DNA of 64,000 nucleotides, from NCBI RefSeq assembly GCF_902506575.1, contig NZ_LR732544.1:6055876-6119875 (forward strand), in the 5' to 3' direction. The translations under genes and the position numbers were made by a program. This document shows, piece by piece, positions 26,036 to 36,335 of the stretch. Position 1 is the stretch's first letter; the number at the start of each line of letters is the position of its first letter. A model generated the notes under the pieces. The model was not told the origin of the DNA. It searched no databases and saw only the letters and a list, made by a program, of their open reading frames with translations. Origin of the DNA: Streptomyces mexicanus (GTDB lineage: Bacteria; Actinomycetota; Actinomycetes; Streptomycetales; Streptomycetaceae).

Positions 26036-26129
26036 CACATGTCACCGGCGCGACACACAGCCGCCGTCCAGGTGTGACGCACGGTCGCACACCCTGGTCC
26101 GCCCCGGGAAACCGGCCTTGGCAGACCTC

Positions 26130-26195
26130 TTGACGGGTGTCCGCCGATTCGGTCAGGGTGTTCCACCACAAGCAATCGAATGCACAATGCGCAAC
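26130..26195 (+). promoter_or_regulatory. Promoter with tandem operators (betaine aldehyde dehydrogenase)
   Basis: TTGACG (26130-26135), 18 bases, CAGGGT (26154-26159), then GTTCCA-CCACA-AGCAAT (26160-26176) and, 19 bp on, AATGCA-CAATG-CGCAAC (26179-26195). Each site keeps one good arm. The spacing matches the other island promoters, which is why I accept it. Confidence 0.55.
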
Positions 26196-26216
26196 GAAAT
26201 CCTGAAGGGTCGGCGC

Positions 26217-27686
26217 ATGGCGGATCTGTATGTGGACGGAGAATGGCGGGCCCCCGTGGCCGGCGGGCAGCGGGAGATCCGCTGCCCGGCGGACGGCACG
26301 CTCGTCGCGACGGTCTCGGAGGCCACCCGCCCCGACACCGAGGCGGCGATCGCGGCGGCACGGCACGCCTTCGACGCCGGCCCCTGGCCCCACACCCCCG
26401 AACGCGAGCGCGGCGCCCTGCTGCTGCGCACCGCCGACATCCTGGAGGGCGACGCGAAGGACTTCGCCCGCGCCGAGTCCCTCGACACCGGCAAGCGCCT
26501 GGTGGAGAGCGAGTACGACATCGCCGACGTCGTCTCCTGCTTCCGCTACTACGGCGGCATCGCCGGCACCGACGCGGGCCGGGTCGTCGACACCGGCCGC
26601 GACGACGCCGTCAGCCGGGTCACCTACGAGCCGGTCGGCGTCTGCGCACTGATCACCCCCTGGAACTACCCGCTGCTCCAGGCCTCGTGGAAGGTCGCCC
26701 CGGCCCTGCTGGCCGGAAACACGATCGTCCTCAAGCCCAGCGAGCTGACCCCCTCCACCGCCATCCTGCTGATGAAGGCCCTTCAGGAGGCGGGACTGCC
26801 GGCCGGCGCCGCCAACCTCGTCCTCGGCGCCGGAGCCGAGGCGGGCGCCCCGCTGGCCGAGCACCCGGGCGTCGACATGGTCTCCTTCACCGGCGGCCTG
26901 GACACCGGCCGGCGCATCATGGCCACCGCCGCCGCGACGGTGAAGAAGGTCGCGCTGGAGCTCGGCGGCAAGAACCCCAACGTCGTCTTCGCCGACGCCG
27001 ACTTCGAGGCAGCCGTGGACTTCGCGCTCACCGCCGTCTTCCTGCACCCCGGGCAGGTCTGCTCGGCCGGCGCCCGCCTCGTCGTCGAGGACACGATCCA
27101 CGACGCCTTCGTCGACGAGGTCGTCCGCCGCGCCCGGCGCATCCGCCTCGGCGGCCCCTTCGACCCCGAGGCGGAGACCGGCGCGCTGATCTCCGCACAG
27201 CACCGCGAGAAGGTCGAGGCGTACGTCGCCGCCGGCCTCGCCGAGGGCGCCGTCCTGCGCTGCGGCGGGGCCCGTCCCGACGACCCCGCCCTCCAGCGGG
27301 GCTTCTACTACCTGCCCACCGTCCTCGACGCGTGCACGCAGGACATGCGCGTGGTCCACGAGGAGTCCTTCGGCCCCGTGCTCACCGTCGAGCGCTTCCA
27401 CGACGAGGACGACGCGGTCCGCATCGCCAACGACACCGAGTACGGACTCGCCGGAGCCGTCTGGACGCAGGGCGCCGGAAAGGGCCAGCGCGTCGCGCGC
27501 CGACTGCGCCACGGCACCGTATGGATCAACGACTACCACCCCTACGTACCGCAAGCCGAATGGGGCGGCTTCGGCCACTCCGGCGTGGGCCGCGAGCTGG
27601 GTCCGACCGGCCTCGCCGAGTACCGAGAACCCAAGCACGTCTGGCAGAACATCCAACCCCGGCCGCAGCACTGGTTCAGCGGCTGA
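26217..27686 (+). CDS. betB: Betaine aldehyde dehydrogenase
   Basis: A 489-residue aldehyde dehydrogenase superfamily protein. The N-terminal NAD-binding core has ITPWNYPLLQASWKVAPALLAGN and KPSELTPS; the general-base Glu is in LELGGKNP and the nucleophile Cys in GQVCSAG. Size is typical of BetB-type enzymes, which turn betaine aldehyde into glycine betaine with NAD(P). The ATG at 26217 follows GAAGGG; an in-frame ATG 30 bases upstream lies inside the second operator and has no binding site. The betaine importer genes follow after 20 bases, so synthesis and uptake of betaine share one promoter. Confidence 0.92.
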   Translation: MADLYVDGEWRAPVAGGQREIRCPADGTLVATVSEATRPDTEAAIAAARHAFDAGPWPHTPERERGALLLRTADILEGDAKDFARAESLDTGKRLVESEYDIADVVSCFRYYGGIAGTDAGRVVDTGRDDAVSRVTYEPVGVCALITPWNYPLLQASWKVAPALLAGNTIVLKPSELTPSTAILLMKALQEAGLPAGAANLVLGAGAEAGAPLAEHPGVDMVSFTGGLDTGRRIMATAAATVKKVALELGGKNPNVVFADADFEAAVDFALTAVFLHPGQVCSAGARLVVEDTIHDAFVDEVVRRARRIRLGGPFDPEAETGALISAQHREKVEAYVAAGLAEGAVLRCGGARPDDPALQRGFYYLPTVLDACTQDMRVVHEESFGPVLTVERFHDEDDAVRIANDTEYGLAGAVWTQGAGKGQRVARRLRHGTVWINDYHPYVPQAEWGGFGHSGVGRELGPTGLAEYREPKHVWQNIQPRPQHWFSG

Positions 27687-27706
27687 ACGCCGAAAAGAGG
27701 TCGAAC

Positions 27707-28797
<1,091 letters not shown>

Positions 28798-28798
<1 letters not shown>

Positions 28799-30774
28799 TG
28801 GCCGCCGTCGCCGACACGAGCGGGCCGGTGGCGACCTGGCGCCAGAAGGTCACCCGTCCGATGGCGGTGGGGGCGATCCTGGTCGCCTGGCTGGTGCTCT
28901 TCGCCGTGCTGCGCGGCCGGCAGACCCTCACCCTCGCCGCCGCCGACCTCACCTCCCTGCACCGCTGGCTCAACGACGTCAACGACACCGTCGGGGCCGG
29001 CCGCGACTCCAACCCGCTCTTCCTGTACTTCTTCAACGAGATCCGCCTGGCCATCGACCACCTCGTCACCTTCGTCCAGTCGCTGATCTCCCAGCCCACC
29101 GCGGGCCGCCCGGTCCCGCAGATCGGCTGGCTCGGCGTGGTCGGCATCGCGGGCTACCTGTCCTGGGCGGTGGGCAACTGGCGGGTCGCCCTGCTGGCCG
29201 TCGCCGGCTTCACCTTCTTCGGTCTGCAGGGCCTGTGGCAGGAGTCCATGGACACCCTCGCGCTGACGCTGTCGGCGGTCCTGGTGGCCCTGCTCATCGG
29301 CATCCCGCTGGGTGTGTGGGCCGGTCTCTCCGACCGATGCAACAAGATCATGACGCCGTTCCTGGACTTCATGCAGACGATGCCGACCTTCGTCTACCTG
29401 GCCCCGCTCACCCTGGTCTTCCTCATCGGCGGCGCCTCCGCCGTGATCACCACCGTGATCTACGCGGCTCCGCCCGCCATCCGCATCACCGCGCACGCCA
29501 TCCGCTCCGTGCCCGCCACCACCGTCGAGGCCGCCGACTCGCTCGGCACCACCCGCCGGCAGCAACTGCTCAAGGTGCTGCTGCCGCTGTCCCAGCGCAC
29601 CGTCGTCATGGGCGTCAACCAGACCATCATGGCCGCCCTCGCCATGGTCACCATCGCCGCGCTGATCGACGCGCCCGGCCTCGGCAAGACCGTCGTGCAG
29701 GCCCTGCAGTCGCTGGACGTGGGCACCGCCTTCAACGCGGGCCTCGCCATCGTCGTCATGGCCATCGTGCTCGACCGGGTCACCACCGCGGCGGCCGGCC
29801 GCGCCGACACCGCGCGACGCACCGGCGGCGCCCTCGTCCGCTGGCGCCGGCCGCTGCTCGCGGCGGGCGGCATCGGCACCGCGTTCCTCGTCTACGTCTC
29901 CCACACCTACGTCTACGCCGCCGAGTTCCCCGGCGACGGCACCGCCGGCACGCACATCGCGAGCTGGGCCGACACCGCGACCACCTGGCTCCAGGACCAC
30001 CTGTCGGGCCTGACGAACGCGGCGCGGGACGTCATCACCTACGGCCTGCTCAACCCCTTCCAGACACTGCTCACCGACTCCCCGTGGTGGCTGGTCGGCC
30101 TCACCCTGGTCGCGCTCGGCGCGGTGCTCGGCGGCCGGCGCGCCGCGGTGACGGCCGCGGTGTGCGTGGGCTTGCTCGTCGGCACGGGCCTGTGGTCGGA
30201 CGGCATGACCACGCTGGCCTCCACGGCGGTGGCCACGGTGCTGGTGATGCTGCTCGGCGCGGTGTTCGGCGTGTGGATGGGGCGCAGCGCGCTGGTCGAC
30301 CGGCTCGTGCGGCCCACCCTGGACGCCGCACAGGTCATGCCGCCGTTCGTCTATCTGGTGCCGTTCCTGGCGCTGTTCGGCGCCACCCGGTTCACCGCGA
30401 TCGTCGCGGCCGTCGTCTACGCGGCGCCCGTCGCCATCAAGATCATCGCGGACGGGGTGCGCAACGTGCCCGAGTCCACCGTGGAGGCGACCACCTCGGT
30501 CGGCTGCACCACCTGGCAGATCATCACCAAGGTGCAGTTGCCCGTGGCCCGCGGCGCGCTGACGCTGGCGACCAACCAGGGGCTGATCTACGTGCTGTCG
30601 ATGGTCGTGGTGGGCGGCCTGGTGGGCGCGGGCGCCCTCGGCTACGACGTCGTGGCCGGATTCTCACAAGGACAGCTGTACGGCAAGGGGCTGGCGGCAG
30701 GGCTCGCCATCGTCCTGCTGGGCGTCATGTTCGACCGGATCACGCAGGCTGCGGCGCGACGCACCAGGGCATAA
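28798..30774 (+). CDS. proW: Fused double-permease of the betaine ABC transporter
   Basis: A 658-residue inner-membrane permease made of two ProW-type units in one chain. Unit 1 (about 130-330) carries the coupling segment SVPATTVEAADSLGTTRRQQLLKVLLP; unit 2 (about 465-650) carries NVPESTVEATTSVGCTTWQIITKVQLP. Both have the P-x-x-T-x-E-A EAA-loop pattern that docks to the ATPase. A single-unit ProW is about half this length and works as a homodimer, so this fused form should be a self-contained permease. The ATG overlaps the proV stop. An in-frame GTG directly upstream is an alternative start. Confidence 0.92.
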
Positions 30775-30786
30775 GGAGCACCACAC

Positions 30787-31749
30787 ATGGCACGACACTG
30801 GCGAGCCGGTGCGGCCGGCCTGACCGTCCTCGGGCTGGCCCTCACCGGGTGCGTGGGAGCGAAGGTCGGCGACACCGCGGCCGGCGCGAAGAACGCGGAC
30901 GGCTCGTGCGGCACGTTCAACCTGGCCGTCAACCCGTGGGTGGGCTATCAGGCCGACGCGGCGGTCGTCGCGTACGTGGCGCAGCACGACCTCGGCTGCA
31001 AGGTCACCAAGAAGAACCTGAAGGAGGAGATCGCCTGGCAGGGCTTCGGCACCGGTGAGGTCGACGCCGTCCTGGAGAACTGGGGCCACGACGACCTGAA
31101 GAAGAAGTACATCACCGACCAGAAGACCGCCGTCTCGGCGGGGCAGACCGGCAACAAGGGCGTCATCGGCTGGTGGGTGCCGCCGTGGCTGGCCAAGGCC
31201 CATCCGGACATCACCGACTGGAGAAACCTGAACAAGTACGCCGCGAACTTCCGCACCTCGGAGTCCGGCGGCAAGGGCCAGCTGCTCGACGGCGACCCGT
31301 CCTACGTCACCAACGACGCGGCGCTGGTGACCAACCTGAAGCTGAACTACAAGGTGGTGTACGCGGGCAGCGAGACCGCGCTGATCCAGGCGTACCGCAA
31401 CGCCGAGAAGAACAAGCAGTGGCTCATCGGCTACTTCTACGAGCCGCAGTGGTTCATGACCGAGGTGCCGCTGGTCAAGGTCGACCTACCGGCGTACACA
31501 CCCGGTTGTGACGCGGATGCGGCAAAGATCGCCTGCGACTATCCGGTCTACGGCCTGGACAAGATCGTCAGCGCCCGGTTCGCCCGGTCCGGCAGCCCGG
31601 CGTACCAGCTGGTGAAGAACTTCCACTGGACCAACGAGGACCAGAACCTCGTCGCCAAGTACATCGCCGTGAACAAGATGTCGGACGAGGCGGCGGCGAA
31701 GAAATGGGTGGACGCCAACCGCGACAAGGTGGAGGCCTGGCTGAAGTGA
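30787..31749 (+). CDS. proX: Glycine betaine ABC transporter substrate-binding lipoprotein
   Basis: A 320-residue ProX/OpuAC-type binding protein. The N-terminus is a lipoprotein signal ending in LTGC (lipidated Cys at 22). The mature part has the family's NLAVNPWVGYQADAAVVAYV and AWQGFGTGEVDAVLENWGHDD segments and several Trp/Tyr positions (WWVPPW, WFMTEVP) that form the aromatic cage for a quaternary amine. It captures substrate outside the membrane for the coupled permease. ATG start 12 bases after the permease stop. A strong hairpin ends the operon. Confidence 0.94.
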   Translation: MARHWRAGAAGLTVLGLALTGCVGAKVGDTAAGAKNADGSCGTFNLAVNPWVGYQADAAVVAYVAQHDLGCKVTKKNLKEEIAWQGFGTGEVDAVLENWGHDDLKKKYITDQKTAVSAGQTGNKGVIGWWVPPWLAKAHPDITDWRNLNKYAANFRTSESGGKGQLLDGDPSYVTNDAALVTNLKLNYKVVYAGSETALIQAYRNAEKNKQWLIGYFYEPQWFMTEVPLVKVDLPAYTPGCDADAAKIACDYPVYGLDKIVSARFARSGSPAYQLVKNFHWTNEDQNLVAKYIAVNKMSDEAAAKKWVDANRDKVEAWLK

Positions 31750-31754
31750 CACGC

Positions 31755-31823
31755 CCGGCCAGAAGGCCGGTCCGCGATGCCCGGGGGCGGTGCGCACACC
31801 TGCGCGCCGCCCGCCGGGCATCG
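31755..31823 (+). terminator. Double hairpin terminator after proX
   Basis: First a tight CCGGCC-AGAA-GGCCGG hairpin (31755-31770), then a longer stem with perfect 10-bp arms CGATGCCCGG (31775-31784) and CCGGGCATCG (31814-31823) and further pairing inside. Confidence 0.8.
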
Positions 31824-31871
31824 CCGTTTCCGGCCTGTTCCGCGGCCCGTTCTCCGACGTCACGCCACCCC

Positions 31872-31938
31872 TTGACACCCCTCCTGGCGACAGGCACATT
31901 GAGTTGCGCAGCCTGAATCGAGTTGCGCACAAAGCAAC
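31872..31938 (+). promoter_or_regulatory. Promoter with tandem operators (dimethylglycine oxidase)
   Basis: TTGACA (31872-31877), 17 bases, CACATT (31895-31900), then GTTGCG-CAGCC-TGAATC (31903-31919) and GTTGCG-CACAA-AGCAAC (31922-31938), 19 bp apart. The second is a near-perfect palindrome. The start codon follows 31 bases later. Confidence 0.65.
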
Positions 31939-31968
31939 TTAAGTGGTCTTGAGTGCGGAGGTTGGGCG

Positions 31969-34407
31969 ATGGCGGGACCCCGAGTGGTGATCATCGGAGC
32001 AGGTGTCGTGGGCGCGGCCCTGGCGGATGAGCTCTCCGCCCGCGGCTGGACCGAGGTGACCGTGGTCGACCAGGGCCCCCTCCCGGCCACCGGGGGATCC
32101 AGCTCGCACGCCCCGGGCCTGGTCTTTCAGACGAACGCCTCGAAGACGATGACGGAACTCGCGCGCTACACCGTCGAGAAGTTCTCCTCCCTCGAAGTCG
32201 ACGGCAAGCCGTGCTTCCTGCCGGTGGGCGGCCTGGAGGTGGCGACGAGCCCCGAGCGGCTCGCGGAGATCCGGCGCCGGCACGGCTGGCTGACGTCCTG
32301 GGGTGTCGAGTCCCGCCTGCTGAGCCCCGAGGAGTGCGTGGAGCGGCACCCGCTGGTCGACCGGGACAAGATCCTCGGCGGCCTGTTCGTCCCCACCGAC
32401 GGCATCGCCAAGGCGGTCCTCGCCGTCGAGGCGCAGATCCGCCGGGCCACGGAACGCGGCGTGCGTTTCCTCGCCCGGCACGAAGTGCTCGACATCCGCC
32501 GGAGCGACGGCCGCGTCACCGCGGTCGTGACCGACCACGGCGAGATCGACGCCGACATCGTCGTGTGCTGCGCCGGCATCTGGGGCCCGAAGATCGCCCG
32601 CATGGTCGGCATGAACCTGCCGCTGACGCCGCTGGCCCACCAGCTCGCCTGGACCGGCCCGGTGCCCGCGCTGGCCGGCCAGACCGAGGAGGCCGTCCGC
32701 CCGATCCTGCGCCACCAGGACGCCGACCTGTACTACCGCGACCGCTACGACGGCCTCGGCATCGGCTACTACGGCCACCGCCCCATGCCGGTTGCCGCCG
32801 ACGACATCCTCTCCGTGGACGAGGCCGAGGAGATGCCCTCGGTGCTGAAGTTCACCGAGGAAGACTTCGCGCCCGCCTGGACCGAGACGCAGTCCCTGCT
32901 CCCGGCGACGCGGGAGACGAAGGTCGAGGAGGGCATCAACGGCCTGTTCTCCTTCACCACCGACGGCTACCCGCTGCTCGGCGAGTCCCCGGACGTCAAG
33001 GGCTTCTGGGTCGCCGAGGCCGTGTGGGTCACCCACTCCGCGGGCGTCGGCCGGGCCGTCGCCGAATGGCTGGTCGACGGCTACTGCTCCTCCTTCGACC
33101 TGCACGAGTGCGACGTCAACCGCTTCGAGCCGCACCAGCTGTCCCCGGAGTACGTCCTGGCCCGCGACTGCCAGAACTTCGTCGAGGTCTACGACATCCT
33201 CCACCCCCTGCAGCCGTCCGGTGACCCGCGGCCGATCCGCACCAGCCCCTTCTACGCCCGCCAGCAGGCGCACGGAGCGTTCTTCCTGGAGGCCAACGGC
33301 TGGGAGCGCCCCCAGTGGTACGAGGCCAACGCGCCCCTCGTCGAGGGACGGAACATCCCCACGCCCAACGACTGGGCCGCCCGCTACTGGTCCCCGATCG
33401 TCGGCGCCGAGGCCCAGGCCACCCGCGAGACCGTCGCGCTGTACGACATGACGGCGCTCAAGCGCCTGGAAGTCACCGGCCCCGGTGCGGCCGCCTTCCT
33501 GGAGCGGCTGTGCACCGGCAAGGTCGACAAGTCCGTCGGCTCGGTGACGTACACCCTGCTCCTCGACCACGACGGAGGCATCCGCAGCGACGTCACCGTC
33601 GCCCGCCTGGCCCGCGACCGCTTCCAGATCGGCGCCAACGGCAACCTCGACCTCGACTGGCTCACCCGGCACCTGTCCGCCGACGGCACCGTCCAGGTCC
33701 GCGACATCACCGCCGGCACCTGCTGCATCGGCCTGTGGGGACCCCTCGCCCGCGAGGTGCTGCAGCCGCTGACCGAGGCGGACTTCTCCAACGACGGGCT
33801 GAAGTACTTCCGCGCCCGGCAGGCCTACATCGGCAGCGTCCCGGCGACCGCGCTGCGGCTGAGCTACGTCGGCGAACTCGGCTGGGAGCTGTACACCACC
33901 GCCGACCAGGGCCTGAAGCTGTGGGACACGCTGTGGGCGGCGGCCCAGCCGCTCGGCGGGATCATCGCCGGCCGGGGCGCCTTCAACAGCCTCCGCCTGG
34001 AGAAGGGCTACCGCTCCTTCGGCACCGACATGACCTACGAGCACGACCCCTACGAGGCCGGCGTCGGCTTCGCCGTCAAACTCGACAAGGACGACTTCAT
34101 CGGCAAGGCGGCACTCCAGCGGCGCAAGGCCGACGTCCGGCGCAGGCTCACCTGCCTGACCATCGACGACCCGCGGTCCGTCGTCCTGGGCAAGGAACCC
34201 GTGTACGACGGCGAGCACGCCGTCGGCTACGTCACCAGCGCCGCCCACGGCTACACCATCGGCAAGGGCATCGCCTACGCCTGGTTGCCCGCTGAACTCG
34301 CCGAGCCCGGCACGCGCGTGCACATCGGCTACTTCGACCAGCGGATCGAGGCGGTCGTCGCCGAGGAACCGCTGTTCGACCCGTCCATGTCCCGCCTTCG
34401 TGGCTGA
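31969..34407 (+). CDS. Dimethylglycine oxidase-type flavoprotein (DAO + GCV-T fusion)
   Basis: An 812-residue two-domain enzyme. The N-terminal half is a D-amino-acid-oxidase-fold flavoprotein (IIGAGVVGAALADEL at residue 8; SSSHAPGLVFQTN contains the His expected to hold FAD covalently). The C-terminal half (about 430-812) is an aminomethyltransferase (GCV-T) fold that captures the methylene group on tetrahydrofolate. Length matches actinobacterial dimethylglycine oxidase (about 830). It converts dimethylglycine to sarcosine, giving methylene-THF or formaldehyde. ATG with GCGGAGG upstream. It starts a run of coupled genes (folD relic, glyA, soxB, soxD). Sarcosine dehydrogenase is an alternative family name; context favours dimethylglycine. 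Confidence 0.9.
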   Translation: MAGPRVVIIGAGVVGAALADELSARGWTEVTVVDQGPLPATGGSSSHAPGLVFQTNASKTMTELARYTVEKFSSLEVDGKPCFLPVGGLEVATSPERLAEIRRRHGWLTSWGVESRLLSPEECVERHPLVDRDKILGGLFVPTDGIAKAVLAVEAQIRRATERGVRFLARHEVLDIRRSDGRVTAVVTDHGEIDADIVVCCAGIWGPKIARMVGMNLPLTPLAHQLAWTGPVPALAGQTEEAVRPILRHQDADLYYRDRYDGLGIGYYGHRPMPVAADDILSVDEAEEMPSVLKFTEEDFAPAWTETQSLLPATRETKVEEGINGLFSFTTDGYPLLGESPDVKGFWVAEAVWVTHSAGVGRAVAEWLVDGYCSSFDLHECDVNRFEPHQLSPEYVLARDCQNFVEVYDILHPLQPSGDPRPIRTSPFYARQQAHGAFFLEANGWERPQWYEANAPLVEGRNIPTPNDWAARYWSPIVGAEAQATRETVALYDMTALKRLEVTGPGAAAFLERLCTGKVDKSVGSVTYTLLLDHDGGIRSDVTVARLARDRFQIGANGNLDLDWLTRHLSADGTVQVRDITAGTCCIGLWGPLAREVLQPLTEADFSNDGLKYFRARQAYIGSVPATALRLSYVGELGWELYTTADQGLKLWDTLWAAAQPLGGIIAGRGAFNSLRLEKGYRSFGTDMTYEHDPYEAGVGFAVKLDKDDFIGKAALQRRKADVRRRLTCLTIDDPRSVVLGKEPVYDGEHAVGYVTSAAHGYTIGKGIAYAWLPAELAEPGTRVHIGYFDQRIEAVVAEEPLFDPSMSRLRG

Positions 34408-34479
34408 CCGCGCACACCCGCCCTCGTGGCGGACCGCCCGGACCCCGCCTTCGTGGCCGACCGCGCAGAAGGAACACCG

Positions 34480-35055
34480 GTGACCGCACTACTCCTGGAC
34501 GCGAGGGCGACCGCCGCCGCCCTCCGCCGTGAACTCGCCGAGCGCGTGGCCGAGGTGACGGCCACCACCGGCCGCGCACCGGGCCTCGGGACCGGCGTGG
34601 ACGCACCGCTGCCGTGCACCCCGCGCGGCATCGTCGAACCGCCGCGCCGCCACGACGTGCCGCTCGCCGGAGCGCGGGTGTGCGTCGTCGGCCGCGGCAT
34701 CACCGTCGGACGGCCCATCGGCCTGCTGCTGACCCACAGGTCCGAGAACGCCACCGTCACCCTGTGCCACACCGGCACCCAGGGCCTGGCCCGGCCCGTG
34801 CGCGAGGCGGACGTCGTCGTCGCCGCGGCCGGCTCGCCCGGACTGATCACCAAGGACATGCTGCGCCCCGGCGCGGCCGTCCTGGACGTCGGCATCACCC
34901 GCACCGAGCAGGGGCTCGTCGGTGACGTCCACCCGGACGCCGCCGAGGTCGCCGGACGGCTCGCGCCGATGCCGGGAGGAGTGGGAGCCATGACACGGGC
35001 GATGTTGCTCGCCAACGTCGTCGAGGCCGTCGAGAGGAACGCCACCACCGTATGA
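34480..35055 (+). pseudogene. folD: folD with large internal in-frame deletion
   Basis: The 191-residue product begins like FolD (ALLLDARATAAALRRELAERV) and ends like FolD, with a good NADP-binding domain (VVGRGITVGRPIGLLLTHRSENATVTLCHTGT). Around residue 38 it jumps from PGLGT straight to GVDAPLPCTPRGIVE. About 95 residues are missing compared with the usual ~285. The lost part is the substrate-binding and catalytic region, including the Y-x3-K motif. Dehydrogenase/cyclohydrolase activity is therefore unlikely. The frame stays open and the ATGA overlap with glyA is kept, so it may now serve only translation coupling. GTG start with AGAAGGA 6 bases upstream. Confidence 0.82.
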
Positions 35056-36335
35056 ACGCCTTGAACACCCGCCTCGCGGAGCTGGACCCCGAGGTCCACG
35101 ATGCCCTCCGTGCCGAGCTGCACCGCCAGCAGTCGACCCTGGAGATGATCGCCTCCGAGAACTTCGCGCCCACCGCGGTCATGGAGGCGCAGGGCTCGGT
35201 CGCGACCAACAAGTACGCCGAGGGCTACCCCGGCCGCCGCTACTACGGCGGCTGCGAGCACGTCGACGTCACCGAGCGCCTGGCCATCGAGCGCGTGAAG
35301 TCCCTGTTCGGCGCGGGCTACGCCAACGTCCAGCCGCACTCGGGTGCGCAGGCCAACACGGCCGTCTTCTTCGCCCTGCTCCAGCCCGGCGACACCGTCC
35401 TCGGCCTCGACCTCGCGCACGGCGGTCACCTCACCCACGGCATGCGCCTCAACTACAGCGGCAAGATGCTCGACGTCGTGCCCTACCACGTCTCCGAGCA
35501 GGACAACCTCGTGGACATGGACGAGGTGGAGCGCCTCGCCAAGGAGCACCGGCCGAAGATGATCATCGCGGGCTGGTCGGCGTACCCGAGGCAGCTGGAC
35601 TTCGCGGCCTTCCGCCGGATCGCCGACGAGGTCGGCGCCCTCCTCATGGTGGACATGGCGCACTTCGCCGGTCTGGTCGCCGCCGGACTGCACCCGAGCC
35701 CCGTCCCGCACGCCCACGTCGTCACCACGACCACGCACAAGACCCTCGGCGGTCCGCGCGGCGGCGTCATCCTCACCGACGACGCCGACCTCGCCAAGAA
35801 GATCAACTCCGCGGTCTTCCCCGGCATGCAGGGCGGCCCGCTGGAGCACGTCATCGCCGCGAAGGCGGTCGCCTTCAAGGTCGCGGCCACGCCCGAGTTC
35901 GCCGAACGCCAGGCCCGCACCCTGGCCGGCGCCCACCTCCTCGCCGAGCGCCTGAGCCGCCCCGACGCCGCCGCGGCCGGCGTCAAGGTCCTCACCGGCG
36001 GCACGGACGTCCACCTCGTCCTGGTCGACCTGCGGGACTCGCCGCTGGACGGCAAGCAGGCCGAGGACCTCCTCCACCGGATCGGCATCACCGTCAACCG
36101 CAACGCCGTGCCCTTCGACCCGCGCCCGCCCATGGTCACTTCCGGCCTGCGCATCGGCACCCCGGCGCTGGCCACCCGAGGCTTCACCGAGGCGGACTTC
36201 GCCGAGGTCGCCGACGTGATCGCACTGGCCCTCCAGCCGGAGCCGGACGTGCCGGCGCTGCGCGCCCGCACCAAGGCGCTCGCGGCCAAGCACCCGCTCT
36301 ACCCGCACCTGACCCACGACGGAGACGCCCGATGA
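35052..36335 (+). CDS. glyA: Serine hydroxymethyltransferase
   Basis: A 427-residue PLP enzyme, complete. It has the N-terminal STLEMIASENF, the YPGRRYYGGCE segment and the PLP-lysine motif VTTTTHKTLGGPRGG. It joins glycine and methylene-THF to serine, the natural exit for the products of sarcosine oxidation. Coupled on both sides: ATGA overlaps with the folD relic upstream and with soxB downstream. It is probably a dedicated second copy for catabolism rather than the housekeeping enzyme; that is inferred from the operon. Confidence 0.95.
   Translation: MNALNTRLAELDPEVHDALRAELHRQQSTLEMIASENFAPTAVMEAQGSVATNKYAEGYPGRRYYGGCEHVDVTERLAIERVKSLFGAGYANVQPHSGAQANTAVFFALLQPGDTVLGLDLAHGGHLTHGMRLNYSGKMLDVVPYHVSEQDNLVDMDEVERLAKEHRPKMIIAGWSAYPRQLDFAAFRRIADEVGALLMVDMAHFAGLVAAGLHPSPVPHAHVVTTTTHKTLGGPRGGVILTDDADLAKKINSAVFPGMQGGPLEHVIAAKAVAFKVAATPEFAERQARTLAGAHLLAERLSRPDAAAAGVKVLTGGTDVHLVLVDLRDSPLDGKQAEDLLHRIGITVNRNAVPFDPRPPMVTSGLRIGTPALATRGFTEADFAEVADVIALALQPEPDVPALRARTKALAAKHPLYPHLTHDGDAR

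Noticed and set aside
34426..34479. ATG at 34426 as folD start
   Set aside because: The GTG at 34480 has AGAAGGA upstream and begins the FolD-like sequence; the extra residues are not homologous.
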